Under the pieces are notes generated by a model, which saw nothing but the letters and a program-made list of their open reading frames with translations, had not been told where the DNA came from and made no database searches. Both the position numbers and the translations under genes were made by a program. From Clarkia xantiana subsp. parviflora (Eukaryota; Streptophyta; Magnoliopsida; Myrtales; Onagraceae): a stretch of 64,000 nucleotides of DNA. The DNA lies in the NCBI GenBank assembly GCA_036873135.1, contig JAPTYO010000009.1, positions 42,176,756 through 42,240,755 of the forward strand, given 5' to 3'. How positions within the stretch are numbered: position 1 is the stretch's first letter; each line of letters begins with the position of its first letter. Shown here one piece after another: positions 1-9,910 of this stretch.

Positions 1-2238
1 ACAGCGGTTGGAAGAGGAGTTATTTCTTCATCCGAAACAGCTCTATTCCGTGGCCCCGATGGGAGGTCGAAACGGACCCTGCTCCCGCTTTCCACACTTA
101 CTCCGAGGAGGATTTCCAGATTCTCCACTGCATCCATCTTTATCGTTGGGGGGACTCCTTCGCTCCCCTCGACGCCGACTCCATCAGGGAGCGGGACCTG
201 GTTCTGACCGGGATCCGGCTCCCTGATATCGTCTCCGGGGGTCAACTCTTCGACCGCCCTTCGAACCTCGTCCCTTGGGTAATATTCTAACTGTACTTTC
301 GTTTTCATCCTTGCAGCTAAGAAGGTATCACTGCTGACCAATCTCATGCTTAAGAAGGCGGAGACTGATGCTGTCCCACGCCCCGCGAGGAAGAGGAAGT
401 CTTCAAAGAGGGCCACCTCCTCATCGGCACCTCCCACCTCGGAACAAATCAAGCGGGCCCGGGTGGAGAAGATGGAGCAAATCTTCATCACAAGACTCCC
501 GAGGAAGGTAAACAACTCCGCTCCGCAATTCAATTGTATAGGAGGCGTATTCCTAAGGAGATAATCCCCTCCGATAAAGGAGCCAGGATCGAAGGGGTCA
601 AACGCATCCTGCCAGGAGAAACTCCCCGCATCCTCAAAGCGGGTTACTATAGTTATTACGGGAAGGACCAGTACCTTTCCCGTCGCGTCATCTGGTGTAA
701 GGATCCTGATCAGCTTCCTGACTTTATTTCTGAAGCTTCTCGTCCTCCAGCTGCAGGTCAATCGGGAGCTGGAGCTTCCGGGGGAACGCCACCCTCCGAC
801 GCTCGGGTCAGAGAGCCCCTCATGTCACTTCCTTCCCCGACAAGATCGGGAACCGAAGACGCCCCGACGGACGGCCAGTTCCGTCGGGTGATGGACCCGG
901 ATGTCTCTCATTCTTCCGAAGAGGCAAGCGAGGACCAACCCCTGGTTCGTCGTCTTGGGGCGAGGCAGACCCCGCTGGAGCCGACTCCCGAAGGTCTTCT
1001 TCGGCGCAGCAGTCTTCGCCGGTCTTGGGCCTGACTCCTGAGGAGCCGGCGGGTTCTCACGGCGGCTCGGGGGCACGCACCTCCGACGCTTATGCCGTTC
1101 CTCCTCCTCTCCCCTTAGACGGGAGCTTCTATTGTCTTTATGCCCCCGACCAGGCGGCGGCTCCCTGGACCCCGATCGAGTCATTACAAGGGGTCCCGCT
1201 GCGTCGGGACAATTTGTCACCGGAGCTGGGTCTGCACCTACTGGCAGGTTCAGTTCCGCCGTCTATGAAGCTTCCACTCTCCTTGGCCCCCGAGAACATC
1301 CATGCGGACATTCGCGCTATGGCCGTTCGCCCCGTGGAGGTAAGTCTCCCTGTTTTCACACTTAGTATATAATGTAAAATACTCTCATGCACTAACTTCC
1401 CTTCTTTTCTACAGGAAATGGCAGACCAGCACCGCTGCTTCGGGTATATCCTGGCCTTGGAGGAGGCCCAGAAGGAGGAGCGGGCCAAGGCGGCCCCCGA
1501 GGTCTTGGCCAAACTCGAGGAGGATCTGGCTGTCTCCGAGTCGTCAAAGGGGAAGTTGGTTAAGGAGCAGGCCCTCCTTAACCAGAAGACTCGGGACCTC
1601 TTGAGGCAGGTCCACGATTTCGAGAGGTTGCTGAAGCAGGAGCACCAAAGGCTCCAGGAAGAGCAGCAGGGGCGCGCGGAGGATCGGGACAGGCATGTCC
1701 TCGAGAAGAAGGCTCTGGAGGATGCCCAGGCGGGGCTGGAGGCTGAGAAAGTCCTCCTCGCCAACCGGTCCCGACAGCTGGAGCGGGAGGTTGCTGAGTT
1801 CCCTGCCTAGCTGGCTGAAGCTGAAGCCAAAGGTCGGGAGGATTATCGGGGCTCCGTAGCTTTTCAAGCGGACGCGGTGAAGTTATGTACGGCGGAGGTG
1901 GAAAACACCCTGCTTAATGCTGTTGAAGAGCTCCATTTGGAGTATGGTGGTGCCATCAACTTCACCAAGTCCCAGAATCTCGCCCCCTTCGCGGAGAGGT
2001 ATTTCAGCCTTTCTGAGGAGAGCGACGGGGGCAACACCCCCGAGGGGACTATGTGGAGCCTCCAAGTGCAAATATCCCGACGACAGAGCCCCCGATGATC
2101 GACCCTCCCGCGGCTAATCCTTCAGATTCTGATCCTCCCGCAATCGATCTTCCAGGATCCGATCCTCCGGTTGCGGAGCTTTCTGCCACAGATCTCGTGG
2201 ACCCTGCTCCCCTCGACGCTGCCAAGGATCGAGCTTGA
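1..2238 (+). pseudogene. Antisense additional gene (aORF) of Retand copy 1, broken
   Basis: Plus-strand gene lying antisense to gag-pol and homologous to the gene at 40970-43636. The N-terminal part (1-278) matches the domain resembling the plant 'putative gypsy type transposon' family. A lysine-rich linker follows (about 346-530), then a conserved block with GYYSYYGKDQYLSRRVIW (about 630-700) and a Ser/Pro-rich stretch. A clean intron at 1340-1414 (gtaagt donor, ctacag acceptor) joins in phase to a long coiled-coil exon from 1415. The product ends in a proline/aspartate-rich tail with stop at 2238. Frameshifts near 530 and 1020 and a TAG near 1808 break it. No known enzymatic motif; function unknown. 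Confidence 0.75.
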
Positions 2239-2330
2239 TTGCTTTATTTTTCGAATCCTTGTAATTTCCTTCTTTGTTGCGAACCTCCCAGATCTTTATA
2301 ATATCAATCTTTTTTGGTTCCGATCATCAC

Positions 2331-3003
2331 CTGCACCACTTAAGGTGAATTAACTACGCCACCTAAGGCAATTCGATCATATCACTTAAGAGTAATTTCG
2401 ACGCGTCACTTAAGACATTTTTCCCACACCACTTAAGGCGATTTAATCGTGCCTCTTAAGGCGACTTTTCCACACCACTTAAGGCGATTTAATCGTGCCC
2501 CTTAAGGCAACTTATCTACACCACTTAAGGCGATTTAATCGTGCCCCTTAAGGCAACTTATCTACATCACTTAAGGCGATTTAATCGTGCCATTTAAGGT
2601 GGAACCATGCCACTTAAGGCGGTTTAGCTACACCACTTAAGGCGATTTAATCGTGCCCTTTAAGGCGGAACCACGCCACTTAAGGCGATTTAACTGTGTC
2701 ATTTAAGGCAACTTATCTACACCACTTAAGGCGATATAATCGGAAGCAACCTCTTTATTCATTGATGGCTTAACACGATAAACAACTTGCACCACTGAAG
2801 GCGACTTAACAACTTGCACCACTGAAGGCGACTTAATAGATAACTTGCACCACTGAAGGCGACTTAATAGATAACTTGCACCACTGAAGGCGACTTGATA
2901 GACAGCTTGCACCACTGAAGGCGACTTAATAAATAACTTGTACCGCTGAAGGCGACTTAATATATAACTTGCACCACTGAAGGCGACTTAATAAGTAACT
3001 TGA
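2331..3003. repeat. Tandem-repeat array between convergent aORF and pol (copy 1)
   Basis: Two sub-arrays built from the same core, caccactTaaggcga or caccactGaaggcga. From about 2429 to 2745 the higher-order unit is about 45-46 bp (starts at 2429, 2474, 2521, 2567) and carries two AflII-like cttaag cores. From 2844 to 2998 five units repeat at an exact 31-bp spacing (cttg at 2844, 2875, 2906, 2937, 2968). The array lies between the stop of the antisense gene and the end of pol. A 3' tandem repeat in this position is the hallmark of the Retand family. Confidence 0.9.
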
Positions 3004-3004
3004 C

Positions 3005-4904
3005 ATTTCTTCAAGTGTCCGCCACTAAAATAATGCTTCAACACATTGCCCTCGAGGTCTTCCAACTTATACGCATTATTTTGGTGACATCTTGTAGATC
3101 CGATCCAAAAGGGTTAATTTGTTCCGACGCCACACCAGTTCCCCAATAAAGAACTATCGAGACTTGACTTGTTGATTATAATATCGGGCCACTGCCAAGC
3201 GCATCCGAGCATGGGTCTCCTCAACCAAGTGTTTTCGGCGTCGGGGTGTTCTGCCTGCTCTGTTATCGGGACTTCCATGGTTGCCCCCTCTACAGGGCCC
3301 GCTCTTCTAGATTGGGGGCTGTAGACTCTGCTATGAAATCCGCCCATTTCACTAATCTCCCCGACGCATCAGGTCGGTTCAGAAAATGTTTCAGGGGCTG
3401 ATTCTTCAAAACGGTAATATAATAGACGGGGACTTGGTTACCTAAGACAGAGCTAACAGCAAATTCAGAAATAGCTAAATACAGATAGAGTTGCTCGCCT
3501 GGGATGAGCTTTGTCCATGGCGGGAGGTTGCAGAGGTGCTGCTTGAGTGCATGGAACGCCTCTTCGCACCTGGTGGTCCACTCAAACTTCTTCTTGGCCC
3601 TCGGCACCTCAAGGAACAGCATGGCTTGATCACCTGCCTTGGACAGGAGGCGATTCATTATGGTCAATTGGCCATTAGGCACCTGCACTTCCCGATGGTT
3701 CGTCGGGGATTTCCTCTCCTCGATTGCCCTCAGCTTCTCAGGGTTCCCCTCGATTCCTTTTTGGCTCACCGTGAAGCCCAGAGACTTCCCTGAGTGCACT
3801 CCTAAAGCACACCTGCCCGGGTTCAAGCGAACTTGATGAAGCAACATCCACCCGGACGCTGTGACTAAGTTGTGAACATGATCCTCTGCCTGTCGTGGCT
3901 TCACCAGCATGTCGTCCACATAGGCCTCCATCGTTTTTCCCAGCACATCCTTAACCTGTCGGGACTTCACTGGGACAGGGTTTGCGACCCAGGTCTGGAA
4001 TCGGAGCTCCTTAATAAATCCGGCGTCGTGCAGCCTGCCCACCTCTTGCTGGATCGCGATCTTCTTGTCGGCACCCATCGGGCGCATTCTCTGTGTGATC
4101 GGCTTGATCGCGGGATCCATCTTCAGCTCGTGAGTAATTACATCGGGGCTGATTCTTGGCGTGTCGCTCGGGGACCAGGCAGACAACTCCTTGAACTGCT
4201 TCAACAGATCAATCAATTTTCGGACGGTCTCTTCAGTCAAAGCGGGTCCGATTTTAACCTTTCTTTGAGATCCATCGATTTCGACCTCCTTCGAGTCTTC
4301 CATCGGGGCGGGACGCCCAAACTCTTCTCACAGATCCGTATCGATCTGGAAAACAGTCATAGCCTCCCGATTCTTCCTTTGAGTGGCATTGACGTAGCAC
4401 TTCCTGGAGGCTATCTGATTGCCCTTGACTTCCCCAATTCCATGGTCAGTTGGGAACTTCAGCTTCTGATGGACGGTTGAAGCGATTGCCCCCAGCGGGT
4501 TGATGGTGGTTCTGCCGAATAATCGCATTGTAAGTCCCCGCGAACTTGACCACCACAAATTCCACGTTCCTCTTCTCCGACTTCCAGCCACTACCGAATT
4601 CAACCGGTAACGTAATCATCCCCACCGGGTAAGAAGTGGAGCCAGAGAATCCGACCATCGGGAAGTCAGCGGACTTTAAGTCCTTCCTGGTTTTTCCCAT
4701 GGCCTCCAGTGCATCCATGAACAGAATATCGGAGGAGCTCCCTCCGTCAATAAGGATTCGCTTCATCTCGTACCCATCCACGTTCAGGGTCACGACCAAA
4801 GCATCATCGTGCGGGGTCTCCACGCCTATCAGGTCCTCCGCTGAGAAGGGAATCACAATTTCTTCTTTCAGAGTCCAATTTCGGGCCGTCTTGCCCAGTA
4901 CCAC
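3005..4904 (-). pseudogene. Deleted pol remnant (protease, RT, RNase H, tip of integrase) of Retand copy 1
   Basis: Read right to left: aspartic protease with LIDGGSSSDILF (about 4730-4770), a frameshift near AII-RTTINP (about 4510-4540), then an open stretch 4303-3290 covering the RT N-terminus, YVDD and part of RNase H. Compared with copy 2, the whole RT fingers/palm segment between NPVPVK and the YVDD strand (roughly 100 residues) is missing. Segments of about 5, 34 and 23 residues are also missing around and in RNase H, and all of these losses keep the frame. The second RNase H and nearly all the integrase (about 1.45 kb in copy 2) are gone. Only the integrase C-terminus remains (about 3005-3220). 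It cannot encode a working polymerase. Confidence 0.8.
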
Positions 4905-4970
4905 AGCAACGGGAATCCGAGAAGCATAGACCTCCCGAGCTGCCGTAGTATCTCCTCCTGCAACAAGTCC

Positions 4971-6410
4971 TCAGTGAATCACATTAATAGTTCCCCGCTT
5001 CTCCTGGCGGGCACTGGAAGACTCGGGCTTATCCTTCTTCGGGGATCGACCCCGGGATCGGGAACGGGACCGCGATCGGGACCGGGAACGGGATCGGCCC
5101 CGTTGTCCAGCCACAAATTCCTTGAGCTTTCCCCGCTGGATCAGTTTCTCAATCTCTTTCTTCAACTCCCGACAATGGTTAGTGTCGTGACCGTTGGCAC
5201 GGTGAAAGCGACAATATTGATCGGAGCGAGCTTCTATGGTCTCTCCATCCTTCTTCGGGGGGTACCTGACGATACCCTGCCGCTCCATCACTGCTAACAC
5301 AGCACCCATGGAACAAATGAGAGGGGTGTAGTGGTCCTCCCGCTTATTCGACTTCGAGGGACGTTTGTCTTCCCTCCGATCGGGACAACCTCGACCCCGA
5401 CTGTTGTCGGGTTTATCTTTCCTCCTGCGGCCGTCCGAGGATTTGAACGACTGCTTCCCCTTGTTTGATTTCGGAGGATCGAGGTCTTCGACAGCTATCT
5501 TCGACTCCTGGACGTCGATTTGCTGCTTCACTCTCTTCTGCAGCGCTTTCATGTTCCACACAGCCTTCTCAGCCACGCTGTGCATCAGGTCGGAACCATA
5601 CGGTGCAGTCAGGTTCAGAATGAAGGTACGGATGGTCTCTCCCTCCATCATTTCCTCATCAATATCGGCCACGCTGGCAGTGTACCTCTGGTAGTAGTGC
5701 GCCAGAGATTCGTCGGGCCTCTGTACCACCTCAGCCAGGAACCTCGCGCTTTTCAGGAGACGCCGACGGCCCTGGTACTGCTGGATGAATCGATCATGCA
5801 TCTGAGTCCAGTTAGAGATGCACCCTGGGGGAAGGCTAAAGAACCACGTCAGGGCCCTCTCCCCGAGCGTGCCTGGGAACAAAACACACACGATATCATC
5901 ATTCGGGGCTCTACCTAGACAAGCCATGACATGCTTCTGGACATGACGAACGGGATCCCCCTCGCCATCATACTCCTTAATTGTCAGGATGCCCAGTCCC
6001 GGCGGGGCAGTGGTGTTCACCAACCAGGGGGACGAAGGGATGAGTGGATCGATCCCTCAGCTCCGTCATCATCTTCTTCTGGTCCCCCATGCAAATGTTC
6101 ACAATCTTCACCGCCTGGTCGGGGGTGATAGGGCCATTGAGAGGAATGGTCCTATGCTGCATGGCTGAGGAATGGTCGGTGCATCCTGTTCCCTCCTTGG
6201 GATCTCTACCAGGCTCTCCAACGAGTTTCGAATGGAATCTTCACGATCCTCATGATGCCCCCTTGTTAGGGAAATAGCAGGGGTAGGATCATTCTGATCA
6301 ACGGTGCGCTCCGGTAGCCCTGAGTTCAGAGTTCCAGCAGGGTGACGGGAACCACCGGATTGTCCTTGTCTCTTCTTTTGCTTGCCAGCCATCGAACGGG
6401 TAGAAGCCAT
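4971..6410 (-). pseudogene. Gag of Retand copy 1, frame-shifted near its N-terminal third
   Basis: The start is taken at the ATG at 6410, whose first residues (MASTRSMAGK) match the copy 2 start; codons upstream would come from the leader and LTR. The N-terminal part is shifted near 6020-6160. From about 6023 to 4971 a long open stretch holds the retrotransposon Gag core (GERALTWFFSLPPG, FIQQYQGRRRLLKS). The zinc-binding-like motif YCRFHRANGHDTNHC follows, then a basic region with seven or more RS dipeptides. The frame stops just after INVIH and protease is read beyond. Gag would form the cytoplasmic particle. The open core suggests later decay than pol. Confidence 0.75.
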
Positions 6411-6429
6411 TTTTGCTTTTGGCTTCGTT

Positions 6430-6446
6430 CCCACAGAGGGCGCCAA
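6430..6446 (-). other. Primer-binding site, Retand copy 1
   Basis: Directly next to the inner end of the LTR, the minus strand reads TTGGCGCCCTCTGTGGG, one base different from copy 2. The first 8 or 9 bases fit a tRNA 3' end of the ..GGCGCCA type used by many plant Ty3 elements (tRNA-Asp-like). The exact primer is not certain. Confidence 0.7.
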
Positions 6447-7009
6447 TGTTGGATCACGGTTGGAACTCCGGTATGTTCTTGACGGAAATCCGAACTCCTT
6501 CGCTCCAAGTAATCCTGCAAGAAGGGGATAGACCGGACGGTGACCCAGAATCCCTCTCTGATGCTTAAATGAGTATCTCGATGAAACTGGCAAGTATCAG
6601 TATGTAAACGTTCAACGTATCAATCCTGAGGTAACTCCTTCCCTTATATAGGGGAGGGGTCACCTCAGTTACCTGTTGAGATAACTGCCACGCTCCGTTT
6701 ATCTCGGCACGGCCAGTAGCCCACGTTCCGTCTTTTAAGGCCACTTCCCCACTATGTTGATAGTGGGCGTATTTCTCGGCCTCGTTCTCTGGTGGCAAGT
6801 CCCGACGGATGTCGGGGACTCCAGAGTTATCTCCTTTGGTCACCGCTCGGGGCCCCTCGTCATCGGGACAGGGCCAGCATTCTCATGGATTCAACATCGG
6901 GGCCTACTTAAAGGCATATCGTCGGGGCCTACTTAAAGGCATATCGTCGGGGCCTACTTCGCCGTTTAGTCGCCGTTAATGGGCCTGACGGCTATATCAA
7001 AACCCATCA
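6447..7009 (-). repeat. 5' LTR of Retand copy 1 (563 bp)
   Basis: Plus-strand ends are TGTTGGATCACGG at 6447 and AACCCATCA at 7009, so in element orientation it begins TGATGGG and ends CCAACA. It aligns to the 697-bp LTRs of copy 2 but is about 130 bp shorter. The missing part is mainly the block of repeated 'atctcggccacgc..cgcgt' units. A TATA-like stretch (tataagg on the minus strand, near 6645-6655) is in the expected place. Confidence 0.88.
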
Positions 7010-7282
7010 GGAAGCATGCATGTAATGTAAGCATAGGAGAGATGTAAACATGCTCATACATGATGCTAGGGACTTGTGCGAAAATAGATGTGAGTTTAGT
7101 CCTTAGCACACGGTGTAGACACTATTAGTGAAAATTAGGAGAGAGAGTAGTCATTAACTTACATCCTACCTTGATAGTTTTCCAAGAAGCTCTCATTGCT
7201 TGTTGAAGAAAGAGCTTATGGAGGTGTAAATTTTGGAGTAGTCACATCATACTTGACATCAATTAAATTTCGGACAAGCTAG

Positions 7283-7373
7283 TGGTGGAAGTCGACGGCG
7301 CGTGGCAATCAGCGGAGGCGCGTGACAGACACGGCAGCGGCGCGTGGAGCTCTGATGACGGCGTGTGACAATT
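7283..7373. repeat. Short direct repeats with ggcgcgtg core
   Basis: Four imperfect units of about 22-24 bp, each with GGCGCGTG or GGCGTGTG, in the 3' region of B copy 1. The stretch is GC-rich against an AT-rich surround. No coding potential seen. Confidence 0.6.
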
Positions 7374-7782
7374 CGGACTCGCTTCGTGTTGGTGACTCCA
7401 ATTCCGTACAAGGCTGGACATTTTGTGACTTCGTTTGGCCTTGATTCAATCTTGAAATCACTATGTGCTTAGTCACCTTAACATGCATACAAGGTGTTTG
7501 ATGAAATACATTAGGATACTTAGCCCCAAATCGGCCAAATTTTTTCTAAGTGCTGAAAATTTTAGAAAAGTGCAAATGAATTGTTACACTTCCCTTATGC
7601 ATAGTATTCATTGCCGACATATTGCTCCATGCCTTAGCCGTTGTTTTAGTATGCTCGATGTTGACGATCGGTAGTTGTTCGTACATGGTCGTCAATGGTT
7701 GTATGTTGGTAGTGATAACTTAGGCGATGTGCGTTGAGCATCATGTATTGATCGTTGGTCACTGTTTGCAAACATGCTAAAA

Positions 7783-8830
7783 CACTTAGAAAATATTTCA
7801 ATAATATCTAGTGCTTGTTACCATAAATGTCGTCGACTGCCGTCCTAGGAGAATACTTAGAATATATTCATTGATTGTTGACATATCGTTGTATGTCGAC
7901 GGTTGTTGATTGTCATCAACTTGTCGCGCGTTGACGGTTGTTAATTGTTGACATGGTGGAACACTTAGAAAATATTCCTTGATAGTCGACATCTTGTCAT
8001 ATGTTGACTGCTGACATGGTGGAACACTTAGAAAATATTCCTGACAGCCGGCATCCCGCTGTATGTCGATAGCTGTACGCGCGTGCTCGTATGTACGCGC
8101 GTGCTCGTATGTACGCGCGTGCTCGTATGTACGCGCTTGTATGTGCGCACTTGCCCCCACACTTAGAATATTTTCTCTATCCATTGCTATGTACGCTGTA
8201 TCCATAGACTTGATGTAGACATAAGGTGTATGTCGTCGGCTGTCATGGCAAAACACTTAGAAAATATTTCTTGATAGTCGACACCTTGTCATATGTCGAC
8301 TGCTGCCATGTTGACATGCAAGAACACTTAGAAAATATTTTGTAGTAGTTGATGTTTGCTAATTGATGCATGTTGTCCACAATTATGTTAGAATACTTGG
8401 AGAATGCTCCCTGATAGTTGATTCCCTGCCGTTTGTTGATTGCTGTATTTTCTGATGATTGATCTCTTGTCGCGTATAGTCCAATGTCGCAAGTGAAATA
8501 CTTATAAAATATTTCAGCCATACTTTGTTGCATGCCGACACCTTGTCGTACGTTGATACTTGATAGTATGCTGACAGCTTATTGTATGTCGACACGTAGT
8601 AGCATGTTTACACTTAGTAGCATGCCGACAACTTGTAGTACGCGGACATGTAGTAGCATGTTGATACTTGGTAGGATGCTGTCAGCTTGTAGTACGTGAT
8701 CATGTAGTATCATGTTGACATTTAGTAGCATGTCGACACTTAGTAGTATGCTGACAGCTTGCAATATGCTGACTGTCATCCTGAGCAAAACACTTAGAAA
8801 ATATTTCGCCCTTGTTGTCATGTATGTTGC
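7783..8830. repeat. Degenerate repeat field with recurring 'cacttagaaaatatt' box
   Basis: About ten copies of a box close to aacacttagaaaatattt (for example at 7783, 7951, 8020, 8253, 8325 and 8790) are spaced from about 70 to 300 bp. They are separated by variants of 'gtcgacaccttgtcatatgtcgac'. From 8560 to 8770 the spacing unit becomes a roughly 20-bp 'tagtagcatgttgacactt' type. A separate 18-bp unit (tatgtacgcgcgtgctcg) repeats three times at about 8077-8140. Open frames across this area (such as a TYEHAR repeat) are products of the repeats and not genes. It occupies the 3' untranslated region of element B. Confidence 0.75.
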
Positions 8831-9086
8831 GAGTATGAGCTCGATGTCGAGATGAAGGTCGATGTGTTGAAGGGCTTTCCCCCCTTGCATGATGCCTGTT
8901 ACTTTTTGTGCGAAGACTAACAACTCTTATACGTACATAGTTGTTCCATATGGAGCGTTCATTGCATAGATGTTTGTATAAGTGTTTGATACGTGCTTGC
9001 GCACTGATGGAACTGCTGACTGCACTTTTCAGGATATCAAATCTTGCTGTCTTCTCTTTGGAGTTAGTCTTTTTGCCGGTACTATC

Positions 9087-9910
9087 ATGAGTAAGTCTTC
9101 TATTCCCATTCTGCGAGTAACTCTATGTTCGGATGTCGACATGGTCGAGCAGCTAAATAATACACCAAGTGTAGATGTTGACGTCCTTTCTTGATTAATT
9201 GATGTCAATATACATATACTTCCTTCTGAAGATTTGGTACGTTGATGATCTTTATGACTTGTATCATCTTGCAATGTAAGTCGGACTGATGGAAAAAGCT
9301 TGTCTTTGTAGACAGCCGATGTATAAGGTAATCCGCTTGTTGGAAGGAATGTCCGCACCATTGCCCCCGCTACTCTGGAGTCTCCAAACATGGTCGTGGT
9401 AAAGGACTTCTGAGTAAGGTACCTCCTTGTATCTTCTTTGAACTTGTTAATTTTCCAAGTTGTTGCTTACATGTTGCTTTTGTTTGCAAGTTGCTCCGTA
9501 CATGTGACTAAACGCGTGGTTGCAGTTCCTGGCTTTAGCACAATTCTCAAAAGATCCGTCGCAGGGGCGCGTTCCTCGAGCGATTCTAAGTTCTCTATGC
9601 CAGGTGCGACCGTGCCAACTCCTTCTTACAATAAAGGAATAGAGTTGAGGGTCGTGCGGAGGTGCGTTCTGCCCCCCGGTCGAGTGACCGGCCCAAGGAG
9701 GAGCGTTCCTCCTATTGAGGTAAGCGTGTTTACTTCTTCACACTTGAAGCTTGAACTTGAAGATGGCTGATTTTGATGCATGCATTGCTGCTTGTCGCGC
9801 CCATGTTGAAGAGTTATGTCGCTTTGAAATTGAAGCGGCCATTCTTGCATGTTTTTTGTGAGGATGGCGACATTGCATTTGATGTCGACATTATGAACTC
9901 TTTGCCTTAG
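9087..9910 (+). pseudogene. Antisense gene (aORF) remnant of element B copy 1
   Basis: Starts with MSKSSIPI at 9087, matching the start of the minus-strand gene at 56482 in copy 2. The match resumes around 9200-9400 (splice-like stretch), again at 9490-9720 (VTKRVVAVP and the Ser/Pro/Arg block), and at the last codons with stop TAG at 9908-9910. Compared with copy 2 it lacks the conserved domain with RFPYCPDLIDLC and the coiled-coil segment, so two internal deletions removed most of the protein. It runs convergent to Gag of the same element. Non-functional. Confidence 0.65.

Larger units (their letters stand above)
1..7009 (-). mobile_element. Retand-like Ty3/Gypsy (Tat lineage) retrotransposon, copy 1, truncated by window edge
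   Basis: Minus-strand element whose 5' LTR is at 6447-7009. Leftwards come a primer-binding site, gag, a heavily deleted pol, a tandem-repeat array and a plus-strand antisense gene that runs off the window. The order matches the full copy at 39699-50904, and most segments align to it by eye. The 3' LTR must lie left of base 1. It is inserted in the 3' part of element B copy 1. The base after the LTR is 7010 and the likely target-site duplication is ggaag (7010-7014), unconfirmed because the other flank is outside. Tat placement rests on homology to copy 2, which has a second RNase H. Confidence 0.9.

Noticed and set aside
2331..3003. CRISPR array
   Set aside because: The units are tandem with nearly no unique spacers, in a plant retrotransposon.
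7798..8256. Open frame with TYEHARTYEHAR repeats
   Set aside because: Produced by the 18-bp DNA repeat and the repeat field of element B.
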